A DNA stretch of 64,000 nucleotides from Desulfospira joergensenii DSM 10085 (GCF_000420085.1 NZ_ATUG01000002.1:1736001-1800000); one strand, 5' to 3'. Shown: positions 43,412-52,701, numbered from the stretch's first letter. The notes: generated by a model not told the origin, from the sequence alone. Program-made: numbers and translations.

Positions 43412-43560
43412 TGTGGACACTTCTCTAAGGGTGGGTTAATAACCCACCCACACGGAGGTGTCAAATAAAGAAAGACAGAAAGAAATATGCACCTGAATTG
43501 AGAGAAGAGGCAGTTAAACTGATAGAGGTTTTATTTTGACCACAGGCCTTAAGGATCGCA
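43412..43560 (+). pseudogene. Remnant of an IS3-type OrfA with its left end
   Basis: TGTGGACACTTCTC resembles an IS3-family terminal repeat; a perfect 10-bp repeat (GGGTGGGTTA, 43429-43438, and its complement, 43440-43449) follows. The next bases translate as IKKDRKKYAPELREEAVKLIE, the opening of many OrfA proteins, before stops at 43537 and 43568. The catalytic part is absent. Confidence 0.55.
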
Positions 43561-43707
43561 GATGAAATAAAATGAACCGAAAGTACGCCGAACTTTGGCT
43601 CATATACAAGGCACGCCAACGGTTAGCAGGTCCATTGGGGCTTTGGTGCAACGCAGTAGATGAACCAAGGGGCGGGTCATTTCGTTCATTTCATGAGATT
43701 TGCGGTC

Positions 43708-43761
43708 CTAATTCAACGGAATAAACCACTGGCATGCCAGTGGTTTATTCCGTTGAATTAG
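43708..43761. repeat. Perfect 54-bp palindrome
   Basis: 27 bases (43708-43734, beginning CTAATTCAACGG and ending CACTGGCA) are followed immediately by their exact complement (43735-43761) with no loop. A hairpin of this length and perfection is far beyond chance. It may be a transposon end-to-end joint, a terminator or a protein-binding site. Confidence 0.85.
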
Positions 43762-43890
43762 TAGCCATTTTGAACCTCTTCTTTTGCTTACATCGGATGC
43801 CCAATTGAAGTTTTATGCCACATTGTGATATTATTATGGCTTAGATATTTAACCATCCCCAAAATGGGGCAGAAATACCGGGAAGACAAA

Positions 43891-44325
43891 ATGAAAATCG
43901 TATCCATTGCGGTGAGCCGGGAAAAGGGAACCATCAAAACCTGCGTGGATCAGGCTCAGCTCATCGAAAATTACGGGATAGAAGGGGACGCCCATGCAGG
44001 CGACTGGCACAGGCAGGTCAGTTTTCTGGCATCTGAAAGCATAGAAAAGGCCGAAACCGAAGCCCTGAAACTTAACTTCGGAGATTTTGCCGAAAATATT
44101 GCCACAACAGGCATTGACTGGGCTTCACAGCCGGTGGGCCGGAAGTTCAGGCTGGGCAGGGAAGCACTCGTGGAAATTACCCAGATCGGCAAAAAGTGTC
44201 ATAAAAAATGTACCATTTTTTACCGGACAGGGGACTGCATTATGCCCAGAGAGGGAGTCTTTGCAAGGGTACTCAAGGGCGGTGCAATAGAAAAAGGTGA
44301 CCCTGTTGAACCGGTGACGGATTAA
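43891..44325 (+). CDS. MOSC domain protein
   Basis: 144-residue MOSC-type protein (MoaB-neighbouring sulfur-carrier fold). The conserved Cys lies in EITQIGKKCHKKCTIFYRTGDCIMPREGVFARVL, the C-x-x-x-C-rich block of the family, and GDAHAGDWHRQVSFLA is the usual N-terminal segment. It may handle sulfur delivery to molybdenum or tungsten cofactors. ATG at 43891, chosen because upstream codons are not conserved-looking. Confidence 0.85.
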   Translation: MKIVSIAVSREKGTIKTCVDQAQLIENYGIEGDAHAGDWHRQVSFLASESIEKAETEALKLNFGDFAENIATTGIDWASQPVGRKFRLGREALVEITQIGKKCHKKCTIFYRTGDCIMPREGVFARVLKGGAIEKGDPVEPVTD

Positions 44326-44429
44326 CCTGGCGATATCAATTTGAGGCACCCGGCCCAATGCCCGGAAACGTCAATACTTCGGGCAGGGTTCTCCACGCTT
44401 GGTTTTTCCGGGATGGTGTATGAATCGAT

Positions 44430-45224
44430 TCAGGCCCTGCCCGGTAGAATAGAAGATGTTCTTCCTGTGATATAGTAGGCAATCAGCCCCACCCATTCCC
44501 TCATTGCCATCTTCAGGATAGTCAGGTGGCCTGAAAAGTCCGGACCCAGGCTGGGGGGCTTGTCCGGATGGGTGAGATGATCCACCGGATAGGGAATCAC
44601 CTTCCATCCGATCTTTTCAAATACACCCACGGCCCGGGGCAGATGCCATGAGGTTGTGACCAGTATCCAGTTCTGGTTGGGCCTGGGATTCACCGCAGCC
44701 TTTGAAAAGACTCCATTCTCATGGGTATTTCTGGACCTGGATTCAAATAGGATGCCTGCGGGATCGACTCCAAGGTCATCAAACACCATCCGGGCCACAT
44801 CTGCATCCTTGTATTCCCCATGACTCAAGCTTCCCGATCCGCCGGCAAAGAGATGAATTGCGTCCGGATATTGCCGGATCAGGCGGATGAATCCCAGATA
44901 CCGCTCCGCTGCCCTGCTCAACTCTGCCTGGTTCCGGAAATGGGCAAGATAGGCTTTCTCCGATCCGCCCAGCATGATGATTCCGTCTACCCTTTCCGGG
45001 AGATCCGGATGGGTCTTGAACCGGTTCTCCAGGGGGGCCAGTATAAATTCCCCGACCGGAACAAAGGTAATGATGAGCATGGCCGACACTCCAAGGGTGA
45101 GGATCAGTTTTGCCTTTTTCACGGCCCCGGCCAGGAGCAGCAAAAATCCCGTGGAGATCATGAGCACCAGGAGGATATCCGGTGAGATGACCATCCAGAT
45201 CAGCTTTGACAACCAGAAAAACAA
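44430..45224 (-). CDS. YdcF/ElyC-family (DUF218) membrane protein
   Basis: 264 residues. Two or three N-terminal membrane helices, then DUF218 with DGIIMLGGSEK, HLFAGGSGSLS and ILFESRSRNTHENGVFSKA. Related proteins act in envelope polysaccharide or vancomycin-resistance-type processes. It is on its own transcript, 89 bases downstream of the GcvT-GlyA gene, which ends with its own terminator. Confidence 0.85.
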   Translation of the reverse strand: MFFWLSKLIWMVISPDILLVLMISTGFLLLLAGAVKKAKLILTLGVSAMLIITFVPVGEFILAPLENRFKTHPDLPERVDGIIMLGGSEKAYLAHFRNQAELSRAAERYLGFIRLIRQYPDAIHLFAGGSGSLSHGEYKDADVARMVFDDLGVDPAGILFESRSRNTHENGVFSKAAVNPRPNQNWILVTTSWHLPRAVGVFEKIGWKVIPYPVDHLTHPDKPPSLGPDFSGHLTILKMAMREWVGLIAYYITGRTSSILPGRA

Positions 45225-45258
45225 GATCCTTCTCCTATCTCAGGGGTGTGGGTTCATT

Positions 45259-45282
45259 GAAAAAGCCCTGGAACACGGGCTT
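45259..45282 (-). terminator. Intrinsic terminator of the GcvT-GlyA gene
   Basis: On the minus strand AAGCCC, an 8-base loop and GGGCTT are followed by a T-run (the stem covers 45263-45282). A perfect 16-bp palindrome, GTTTTCCT/AGGAAAAC (45293-45308), lies just upstream of it on the transcript. Confidence 0.55.
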
Positions 45283-45313
45283 CTCATGCACAGTTTTCCT
45301 AGGAAAACCCGGG

Positions 45314-47980
45314 TTATTTCAAAGAGTCGAACAGATTTTCCGCCACCCCTGGAAAATCTTCCGGTGCAAAGCAGTACTTCATGTCCAGGAAGTCTTTTCT
45401 GAACTCAGCCACCTTGTCCTTGACAAAAGCTCCGTTCTTGATCAGGTCGGCCATGAGGGAGGCCAGGGTCCCAAAATCATCAGGTCCCATGCCGAACCGG
45501 GTCATTTCTGATACCCCCATTCTCAAAGCGCCTGAGGCGGTAAATCCTTCTTCCCTAGGGGTGGCCTGGTAGTTGACAATGATATTGTTCTCCTCCAGGG
45601 CCCTGGCAATGGCAGCTCCCCTGGCATAGCCCACGTTGAGGATGACCTGGTGGGTTTCGGTAAAGGAGATGTCAGGGTCCCCGGCCACATCCAGGCCCTG
45701 GTCTTTGAGGGCTTTTGCAAAGGCCTTGGCGTTTTTGATGACCGCGGCCTGGTACCCGTCCCTAAAGGCGTTCATCTCATAGGCGGAAAAGAGCAAACCG
45801 GTCATGGTGCCCAGGTGGTGGTTGGAGACGCTCCCGGGAAAGGTTCTTCTCTGGACTGCCTCCCAGAGCTCGTAAAGGGGATCTTCTTCTTTAAAGTCTG
45901 CGGCAATCACCCCCCGCTGGGTTCCGAAATAGGTTTTGTGGGTGGAGCCGGTGACCACATGGGCGCCCTGGCCCAGGGGTTCCTGGAAATGGGGACCATA
46001 CAGTCCCAGGACATGGGCCATGTCGTACATGACAATACAGTCCGGGGCCAGCGCATCCGTGAGTTTCCGGATTTCAGCCACAGGCTCCTTGTGGAGGATC
46101 ATGCTCTTTCCCAGGATGACCAGCTCCGGCTTGTGTTCGGCAATGATCTCTTCACAGGCCTGGATATCGATCTTGTATGGGTTGTCCTCCAGCACGGGAA
46201 AATTGACCACCCCCGGCCGCTCTGTCTTGGGGTCCCGGGCCACGAAATCCCGCAGGGCTCCCATGGGCTGGGCGCTTAAATGGCCTCCCCGGATAATGTG
46301 GTTGTTCATGATCTTGGAGATCCTGCGCTGTTCGCTTTTCCGGTCGGCCCGGTTCAGATAGTCCACCAGGGCGCTGAACAGGGCGGTGTTGGCCATCTGG
46401 CCCGAGATCACCCTGGATTCCACCCGGCAGCAGCCAAAGAAATCCATGAACTCCTGATTCAGCTTCTGCTCGATATCCCGGATAAATTCCGTTCCCTGGT
46501 AATAGAATACGTCCTCCCCGGAAAAAGCCTTGATTTCCTTGTGCTCGGCATACCGGTTCACAGGATCGGAGATGGACAGGAGCCGGGACAGATAGGACTG
46601 GCTCATCTCCGAGGGGATGAGGTTGATGCATTGATTCCGGCGCCAGGCATGGTTGGCCAGGGCCCGGGAGACCAGGTTTCCGGCCCGGGTTTTCCTCTCT
46701 TTTTTGTTCCCGGCCTTTTCTTGTTGTTCAAGCCGGAAGAGCTTAATCTGGTCCGGGGGAATGGACCGGACATGGGGCGGGGCTTCGGAACTCATGTGAT
46801 AGGGGACCACCACGGCCTCACACCTTTTTTTCCGGATTTCGATTTCCAGGATATCCCCCTCAACCAGATTGCTGTCAATCAGGGCCAGGGCCACGGCCCG
46901 GCGTTTGGGAGTCTCTTCAAAATCTCCGTCAAGGCCGGATCCTTTGGCCACCTGAAAGGGCACCATGGTGCCCGAGGTGATAAATCCCACGTGGCGGTCC
47001 CCTGAAAATACCCGATATCCTTCCCGGGCTATCCCCTTGCCGGTTACAGCCAGGGGTGTGACCCTCCGGGGCAGGGCGGATATGTCGGAAAAATTTCTGT
47101 CAATGATCCGGCCTAGGGCCTCAAATTGGGCGGCCAGGGCTTGCTTTCCAATGAAATCCCCCTTGAGGGGGGAGAAACTGACGGCAAATTTGGACAGCCT
47201 GGAGGCAAAGATGGGGATCTCTTTTTTTTCATGGTCTATTCCCAGTTCATGACCGTACAGAGGCAGGGCCGCCTCCAGGCGGAGGGTATCCCGGGCTCCC
47301 AGTCCGATGGGGGCGGCCCCCAGTTCAATGAGTCTGTCCCAGAGTTCCAGGGCAGGTTCGTTGTCCACAAAGAGTTCAAATCCCAGGGGCTCCCCTGTGT
47401 ACCCGGTCCGGGCGATCTGGACCCGGGTTTCCCCGATCCGGGCGATGCTCAGGTTGTTCCGGGCCGGCTCGGGCAGATGACCCCCGGTGATCAGTTTTTC
47501 CATGATGGTCCGGGATTCAGGCCCCTGGAGAGAGATCATGGCCTGGTCAAAGGTTCGGTCCTCCATCTCCACCCCGGCAAAGGCCGGCAGATGGGTTCTG
47601 AAATGGGCCAGATCTTTTTCCCGGTTGGAGGCGTTCACCACCAGCAGAAACCGGTCCGGCTCAAACCGGTAAAGATAGGCGTCGTCAATGGCCCCTCCCG
47701 CTTCATTCTGGATCAGCGTATACTGGCTTTCTCCGACGTCCAGAGCGGCCGCGTTGTTGGTCAGGACATGCTGGAGAAAGGCCAGGGCTTTTTCCCCGCT
47801 GAAGTATACCCGGCCCATATGGGATACATCAAAGATACCTGCGCTCCGGCGGCAGGCCATGTGCTCGGCAATGATGCCTTCCGGGTACTGGATGGGCATT
47901 TCCCACCCCCCGAATTCGACGATTTTGGCGTTCAGGTTCTGATGGCGTTCCAGGAAGATGGTCTTTAATAATTGGGTCAT
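45314..47980 (-). CDS. GcvT-GlyA fusion: aminomethyltransferase and serine hydroxymethyltransferase
   Basis: 888 residues in one open frame. Residues 1-395 are T-protein (GGWEMPIQYPEGIIAEH; GYTGEPLGFELFV; LGARDTLRLEAALPLYGHEL), which releases 5,10-methylene-THF from aminomethyl-H protein. Residues 430-888 are serine hydroxymethyltransferase with the PLP lysine Lys682 in GSTHKTYFG and NLIPSEMSQS at its start. Between them is a charged linker (about 395-430). The two steps, methylene-THF formation and its use to make serine from glycine, would be physically joined. No other gcv genes are adjacent. The usual genes are separate. Confidence 0.92.
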   Translation of the reverse strand: MTQLLKTIFLERHQNLNAKIVEFGGWEMPIQYPEGIIAEHMACRRSAGIFDVSHMGRVYFSGEKALAFLQHVLTNNAAALDVGESQYTLIQNEAGGAIDDAYLYRFEPDRFLLVVNASNREKDLAHFRTHLPAFAGVEMEDRTFDQAMISLQGPESRTIMEKLITGGHLPEPARNNLSIARIGETRVQIARTGYTGEPLGFELFVDNEPALELWDRLIELGAAPIGLGARDTLRLEAALPLYGHELGIDHEKKEIPIFASRLSKFAVSFSPLKGDFIGKQALAAQFEALGRIIDRNFSDISALPRRVTPLAVTGKGIAREGYRVFSGDRHVGFITSGTMVPFQVAKGSGLDGDFEETPKRRAVALALIDSNLVEGDILEIEIRKKRCEAVVVPYHMSSEAPPHVRSIPPDQIKLFRLEQQEKAGNKKERKTRAGNLVSRALANHAWRRNQCINLIPSEMSQSYLSRLLSISDPVNRYAEHKEIKAFSGEDVFYYQGTEFIRDIEQKLNQEFMDFFGCCRVESRVISGQMANTALFSALVDYLNRADRKSEQRRISKIMNNHIIRGGHLSAQPMGALRDFVARDPKTERPGVVNFPVLEDNPYKIDIQACEEIIAEHKPELVILGKSMILHKEPVAEIRKLTDALAPDCIVMYDMAHVLGLYGPHFQEPLGQGAHVVTGSTHKTYFGTQRGVIAADFKEEDPLYELWEAVQRRTFPGSVSNHHLGTMTGLLFSAYEMNAFRDGYQAAVIKNAKAFAKALKDQGLDVAGDPDISFTETHQVILNVGYARGAAIARALEENNIIVNYQATPREEGFTASGALRMGVSEMTRFGMGPDDFGTLASLMADLIKNGAFVKDKVAEFRKDFLDMKYCFAPEDFPGVAENLFDSLK

Positions 47981-48170
47981 TTTCTCTCTCCGTATGTTAA
48001 AAAGCGAGAACAGCGGGAACAGCCATCAGCAAGATCAGCAGTCTGTCCCCACGTTTTCCAGTATTTGTTTTGCCCGCCTGTGTGCCGCTTTTTTTGTTTC
48101 TTTGATCACAGGTGTTTGGAAAGCGTAGTCCAATCCCGGGAAGATGTCAACGCTGAGATTTGGCAGGCTT
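47981..48170. other. Upstream region of the GcvT-GlyA gene
   Basis: 190 bp. On the minus strand TTGACA is followed after 17 bases by a weak TACGCT (about 48140-48112), and the leader contains GGGGACAG paired with CTGTTCCC around a GC-rich loop. I looked for a glycine riboswitch and do not recognise one. Confidence 0.3.
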
Positions 48171-49355
48171 TCAGGATGAATTGCCCGACCTTGCCCCGGC
48201 GGTCAGGCAGGCCAGGGCAAGAAGGGTGCAGACCCCGGAAATGAGGCTGATGCTCAGGATATCGGATCTGGACCAGACCAGGCCCCCGCAAAAGGCCCCG
48301 GATACCCTTCCCAGGCCGGCCACGGCGTAAAATGCCGACAGGGTGGACGCCCGGAATTCCGGGACCAGTTCCGTGGCCAGGCCCATGGATGTGACAAGGG
48401 TAAATTCAAAAAAGAAAAAGACCAGGAACAGCCCTGCCAGAACAAAGACAAGTCCCCGGTCCAGAACAGGCAGGAGAAAATAGGCCCCGCTGCACAGGAC
48501 TCCTCCCAGGAGAATGGCCCGTCTCAGTCCCAGGCGGTCGGAGATCAGGGCCGTGCATCCTTCCCCCAGAAGTTCGGCCAGGCCGATGAGGATGGTTCCG
48601 AAGCCGATGGCGGCCAGGGAAAGACCATAGGATTGTTCCAGCCAGGCCCCGTACACGATGAACAGATTGTCGGAGCCAAGGGACATGAAAAAGGCGAATC
48701 CCAGCATCCCCAGGACCTTGGGGTTTTTCATGATGATCTTCCAATTGGACAGGAACAGGGCGCGGGAAGGGTGCTTTTGAGATTCCGGGATCTTGTCCCG
48801 GGCCATGAATTTCAGGATTCCCACAAAGCAGAAAACGGTCAGCACGCCCAAGATCAGGAAAGGGGCATGCCAGGAGAACCGGGCGATGACCAGTCCGGCC
48901 AGGGGGATGCCCATCAGGGTGGAGCCGGCCCAGGCGATTTCCATGATCCCGATATACCTTCCCCGCTGCTCATAGGGAACCGATTTCCCGATATAGGCCT
49001 GGAGGGTGGGATCAAAGATGCACTTGGCCAGACCCCCGAAAAAGAGGCAGAGGGCCAGGGTGGTGTAAAAGGGGAAAAAGCCCACTCCAAAGGCTCCGAT
49101 AGCGGCCAGGACCAGGGCGGCCAGCATGACGCGCTTGTATCCGTATCTGTCGGCAAAGGCGGCGCCCACGGGTCCCAGGACTCCGGTGATCTGGTTCAGG
49201 GCAATGATGGGGGTGATGGCTGCCAGGCCCACCCCGGTTCCCCGGGCAAATTCAGGGGCAAAGGGATAGACCAGCCTCCGGGTGATGTTGAGCAGGAGCT
49301 TGGTAAAGGTGGCCACGCCGATAAAGGCGTGGAACTGCCTGGGTGTCTGATCCAT
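48171..49355 (-). CDS. MFS transporter
   Basis: 394 residues with about twelve hydrophobic helices and the MFS loop signature in the 2-3 loop (FADRYGYKRVMLAA). It has a central charged loop (KFMARDKIPESQKHPSR). The substrate cannot be told. I start at the ATG at 49355, one base from the ccdA stop; a TTG 11 codons upstream lacks support. Confidence 0.88.
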   Translation of the reverse strand: MDQTPRQFHAFIGVATFTKLLLNITRRLVYPFAPEFARGTGVGLAAITPIIALNQITGVLGPVGAAFADRYGYKRVMLAALVLAAIGAFGVGFFPFYTTLALCLFFGGLAKCIFDPTLQAYIGKSVPYEQRGRYIGIMEIAWAGSTLMGIPLAGLVIARFSWHAPFLILGVLTVFCFVGILKFMARDKIPESQKHPSRALFLSNWKIIMKNPKVLGMLGFAFFMSLGSDNLFIVYGAWLEQSYGLSLAAIGFGTILIGLAELLGEGCTALISDRLGLRRAILLGGVLCSGAYFLLPVLDRGLVFVLAGLFLVFFFFEFTLVTSMGLATELVPEFRASTLSAFYAVAGLGRVSGAFCGGLVWSRSDILSISLISGVCTLLALACLTAGARSGNSS

Positions 49356-49356
49356 A

Positions 49357-50055
49357 TTAAATAACGGCCAGGAGCCTGAACTTGTCAAAGATCAGGAGCA
49401 GCCCGATGAGAATCAGCAGGGCCCCGGCAATCCGGTTGATGATCCCGATCATTCGGGTGGCCTTTTTCATGAAATCCAGCATGGAGTTGATGAAGATGGA
49501 GATGAGGATAAAGGGCAGTGCCATTCCGGCCGAGTATACCGCCAGGAGCCAGACCCCCTTGAGCACGGTTTCCTGGTTCCCGGCCACGATGAGGATGGTT
49601 CCCAGCATGGGGCCGATGCAGGGGCTCCACCCGGCCCCGAAGGCCATTCCGATGAGAAAGGTGCCGAAGAGGTGGAGGGGTTTTTCCTTGACATGAACCC
49701 GCTTTTCAAACTGAAAAGCCTTGATGTTGATGAGGCCCAGAAGGTGGAGGCCGAAGATCAGGATCACCCCGCCGCCCACATATCTGACCACCCAGGAGTA
49801 TTCCGAGGCCAGCTTTCCCAGAAATGAGGCCGAGGCCCCGAACAGGATGAAGATAAAGGAAAAACCTGCCACATAGGCCAGGGTGGAGAGGATCACCTTT
49901 TGCCGGATCTCTTTTCTGTCTGCGGTCATTTCATCCAGGGAAAGCCCGGTGATAAACGAAAAATAGGCCGGAATCAGGGGCAGAACGCAGGGAGAGAGAA
50001 AGGAGAGCAGACCTGCTGCAAAGGCTGCCGGGAATGTAATGGTCTCGGTGAACAT
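49357..50055 (-). CDS. ccdA: CcdA-type cytochrome c biogenesis/thiol transporter
   Basis: 232 residues with six hydrophobic segments and the two redox cysteines in conserved Pro-rich contexts, LSPCVLPLIP (near 23) and WSPCIGPMLG (near 145). It carries electrons from cytoplasmic thioredoxin across the membrane to periplasmic thiol proteins. Stop and MFS start are adjacent, so the two genes share a transcript. Confidence 0.92.
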   Translation of the reverse strand: MFTETITFPAAFAAGLLSFLSPCVLPLIPAYFSFITGLSLDEMTADRKEIRQKVILSTLAYVAGFSFIFILFGASASFLGKLASEYSWVVRYVGGGVILIFGLHLLGLINIKAFQFEKRVHVKEKPLHLFGTFLIGMAFGAGWSPCIGPMLGTILIVAGNQETVLKGVWLLAVYSAGMALPFILISIFINSMLDFMKKATRMIGIINRIAGALLILIGLLLIFDKFRLLAVI

Positions 50056-50308
50056 GGGGTATCCTTACATAAGGGTCAAAAGTCTAAAGCCCAAAGCCAA
50101 AAGCAGAAAATTTCAGGGTGTTCAACTCTGGTCGACTACGCAGGGGCCGGTTCATAACAAACTAAGCCATCTGCCTTCTCGTTTCAAGGGAGGGGTTTGT
50201 TTTTTTATTTCAGGCTTTTTACAGAACCCGATCTCTGATATGGTTTTACCAGGTTTATGCGGATTTATCTTTAAGAAAAGGTGCCAGAAACTTGGGGAAT
50301 CATCGATC

Positions 50309-50569
50309 ATGATCATAAAAACCCAGAAAGGCCGGTCCATTGATACGGCAGTTGACCTGGGTCCGGCGGAACGCCATATCCTCCAGAAACTCTTTGCCTG
50401 GCAGTCTGTGGTCGATTCCATTTCCCTTTTTAGGGAGAAAAAAGCCAGGGCCCTGGAGGTCGGATGGAACGATTCCGGTCCGATCCGGGAGAGCCGGGCC
50501 CTTTCCCTGGTTATTCAGGAGATGGAAGAGCAGATCCTCAACCGGTTGAAGAAGCATCCTTCTTTGTAA
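50309..50569 (+). CDS. Small helical hypothetical protein
   Basis: 86 residues, charged and helical (LGPAERHILQKLFAWQSVVDSISLFREKKARALEVGW). ATG at 50309; no family known. It precedes the GIY-YIG gene by 11 bases and may be cotranscribed with it. Confidence 0.6.
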   Translation: MIIKTQKGRSIDTAVDLGPAERHILQKLFAWQSVVDSISLFREKKARALEVGWNDSGPIRESRALSLVIQEMEEQILNRLKKHPSL

Positions 50570-50580
50570 CATAGGGGCAT

Positions 50581-50865
50581 TTGGCATTGAAAAATAAGAC
50601 AGAGGCCAAAGACTGGCAGGTTTACCTGCTGACCTGTTCAGACGGCTCTCTCTACTGCGGGGTCACCAAGAACCTTGAAAACCGCCTGGCTCTCCATAAC
50701 CTGGGCAAAGCCTCCAAGTACACCCGGTCCAGACGGCCCGTAACACTGGCCGGGGCCACAAAGGGGATGACAAAAGCCATGGCCTTCCGGCTGGAGTACC
50801 GGATCAAGCAGTTAAAGCCCGGTGAAAAACTGGCCGCTCTGGACCGGGAGGCTTCCCTTGGTTAA
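50581..50865 (+). CDS. GIY-YIG nuclease family protein
   Basis: 94 residues. WQVYLLTCSDGSLYCGVTKNLENRLALHN carries the two strand motifs (VYLL and LYCG) and the following Arg; the catalytic Glu would be in FRLEYRIKQL. UvrC-like short GIY-YIG proteins of this size (YhbQ-type) have a DNA-repair or unknown role. It starts at TTG 50581 or 50587. Confidence 0.85.
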   Translation: MALKNKTEAKDWQVYLLTCSDGSLYCGVTKNLENRLALHNLGKASKYTRSRRPVTLAGATKGMTKAMAFRLEYRIKQLKPGEKLAALDREASLG

Positions 50866-50988
50866 TCCGGGGACGGAATCCATCTTGTAAGGACCTTTTG
50901 AATGAAATCTGTTTTCGCCCCGGTTGGGCTTCCCGGGCTATTTTCCTGCCCAACTGTTTGAGGCGGAGCGCTTTTCAGCCCCTTATTT

Positions 50989-51186
50989 TTACCTCTTCCT
51001 TATGGAAGTGACGGTTTCACCTCCGATTCCCCAATTGTCGGTATTAACTTCCTCTATGATGACAAAGGTGGTCTTGGGATTTTTCCCCAGAACCTTCTGC
51101 AGCAGGTCTGTTGCCCCCTGAATCAAAGCGGTTTTCTGTTCTTTGGTCACCCCTTCATCCGTTATCTTTATATTTACGTAAGGCAT
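50989..51186 (-). CDS. 4-oxalocrotonate tautomerase-family protein
   Basis: 65-residue tautomerase. MPYVNIKITDEGVTKEQKTALIQGATDLLQKVLGK: after Met removal Pro1 would be the catalytic base. ATG at 51186, since the family requires Pro directly after Met; ten codons upstream do not fit. No ring-cleavage genes are near, so the substrate is unknown. Confidence 0.88.
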   Translation of the reverse strand: MPYVNIKITDEGVTKEQKTALIQGATDLLQKVLGKNPKTTFVIIEEVNTDNWGIGGETVTSIRKR

Positions 51187-51390
51187 ATGTTTTTCCATCC
51201 TTTTCAAATGATTCAAAAGTAATCATCCCGGTTTCGCCTGGAAATAGCAAGCTCAAAACAGGGATGCCGCCCACTGGGCTCTTGATTTTCAGATTCTGCT
51301 CCGGATATTGAATATTCCCTGGTGAACTGGTAAAGAATCCTCTATAAAAGGCATGATTTTCATTTTACCCATAACCTGAGTATAGCCTGG

Positions 51391-52515
51391 ATGTGGAACC
51401 GCTTAAATAAAGTAAAGATATTCAATGATTTTCCCCTGGACAATGATGACGGGAGAAGACGGCGGCTGACCGGGATGCTGCTCATTGCCGGATCAATGGT
51501 GGCTGCCGGATTGATGGCCCAGGACATTGCCGCCGGAAATTTTGTGGAAACAGGCATTGATCTTTTTATCCTCTTTTCCTTTGCCCTCTGTTTTATATGG
51601 CTGCCTAGAGTCCGGAGGGCGGAATGGATCTATCGGCTCGCCGTGGGGAGTCTGGCGACCGGGCTCCTGTTTATTGCCTTTACCGATGAGGATCAGACCA
51701 AATTCCTTTTGCTTTTATTGTTTCCCCAGCTCTTTCATTTCATCCTGGGTAACCGGGAAGGGCTGGTCTGGAATATATCCACCCTGGTTCTCATAATGGT
51801 CCGTCTTACCGCCTTTGCCTTGTCCGGAGAGGCCTATCCCCTGGCATTTATCCTGCGGTTTTTCATCGCTTATGCCTGCATCTCCCTTGTGGCCTATACC
51901 CAGGAATGGATCCGGGCGCTTTATTTTAAAAAACTGATCGATGAAAAAGAAGAACTGAACCGGGCAAATCGTGAAATCCGGAAATTATCCTGCATTGACA
52001 ATCTGACCGGGGTTTTCAACAGGGGCTACCTGGACCGGCAGCTGGAAAAGGAATTCAAGTATTCCCGGAGATCTGAAAAATCCCTTGCCGTTGTGCTCTG
52101 CGATATCGACCATTTTAAAAGAATCAATGACCAATACGGCCACCCGGTGGGGGATCAGGTGCTGAAAATCATATCCAATGTCTTTTCAGAGGGAGTCCGA
52201 AGGGATATCGACTGGGTTTCCCGGTACGGAGGGGAGGAATTTCTCCTTGTCCTTCCGGGAACCGATACCCCGGGGGCCAAAAAGGTGTCCGAGCGTATCC
52301 GGCTGCGCATTTCCCGGGGCAACTACGAGGTGGACGGCATTTCCATCCGCACCAGTGTAAGCTTTGGGATCTCGGTGCTGGACGACCCTTTAGCCTCGAC
52401 AATATCCAATCCCGAAGTTCTTTTGAAGATGGCGGATGATGCCCTCTACCATGCAAAGCAGACCGGCAGAAACAAGGTGATCTGCCACAGCGATCTGGAA
52501 GGACGGACCGGCTGA
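51391..52515 (+). CDS. Membrane-bound diguanylate cyclase
   Basis: 374 residues. About six hydrophobic helices (30-180), then a GGDEF domain with the active-site GGEEF in SRYGGEEFLLVLPG and the inhibitory I-site RDID five residues before it, so product inhibition is expected. It makes cyclic di-GMP. The sensory part is an unclassified membrane domain. Confidence 0.92.
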   Translation: MWNRLNKVKIFNDFPLDNDDGRRRRLTGMLLIAGSMVAAGLMAQDIAAGNFVETGIDLFILFSFALCFIWLPRVRRAEWIYRLAVGSLATGLLFIAFTDEDQTKFLLLLLFPQLFHFILGNREGLVWNISTLVLIMVRLTAFALSGEAYPLAFILRFFIAYACISLVAYTQEWIRALYFKKLIDEKEELNRANREIRKLSCIDNLTGVFNRGYLDRQLEKEFKYSRRSEKSLAVVLCDIDHFKRINDQYGHPVGDQVLKIISNVFSEGVRRDIDWVSRYGGEEFLLVLPGTDTPGAKKVSERIRLRISRGNYEVDGISIRTSVSFGISVLDDPLASTISNPEVLLKMADDALYHAKQTGRNKVICHSDLEGRTG

Positions 52516-52701
52516 AGTTACAAGATGGGATGGGCCTTCTTAAAAAATCCCTGCCCAGTTGAAATTAATGTACGGACCCGGATCCTAGGCATCATATCCG
52601 GGCAGAAGTTCTTTTAAATAAGAATAGATTGTGGAAGGTGTAATGAAAAGCCAGATTCCATCATTCCGGCAATCCTAACTTACAATTTCAGGGGAAAGGC
52701 A

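Larger units (their letters stand above)
43357..43890. other. Mobile-DNA scar between operons
   Basis: No intact gene. It contains the remnant of an IS3-type orfA start (43412-43560) and a long perfect palindrome (43708-43761), described separately. A 50-codon frame at 43571-43723 has no family. Confidence 0.5.

Noticed and set aside
46280..47968. Plus-strand frames opposite the GcvT-GlyA gene
   Set aside because: Antisense shadows of the fusion gene.
47981..48170. Glycine riboswitch upstream of GcvT-GlyA
   Set aside because: I looked for the conserved glycine aptamer cores and do not see them; only a simple hairpin is present.
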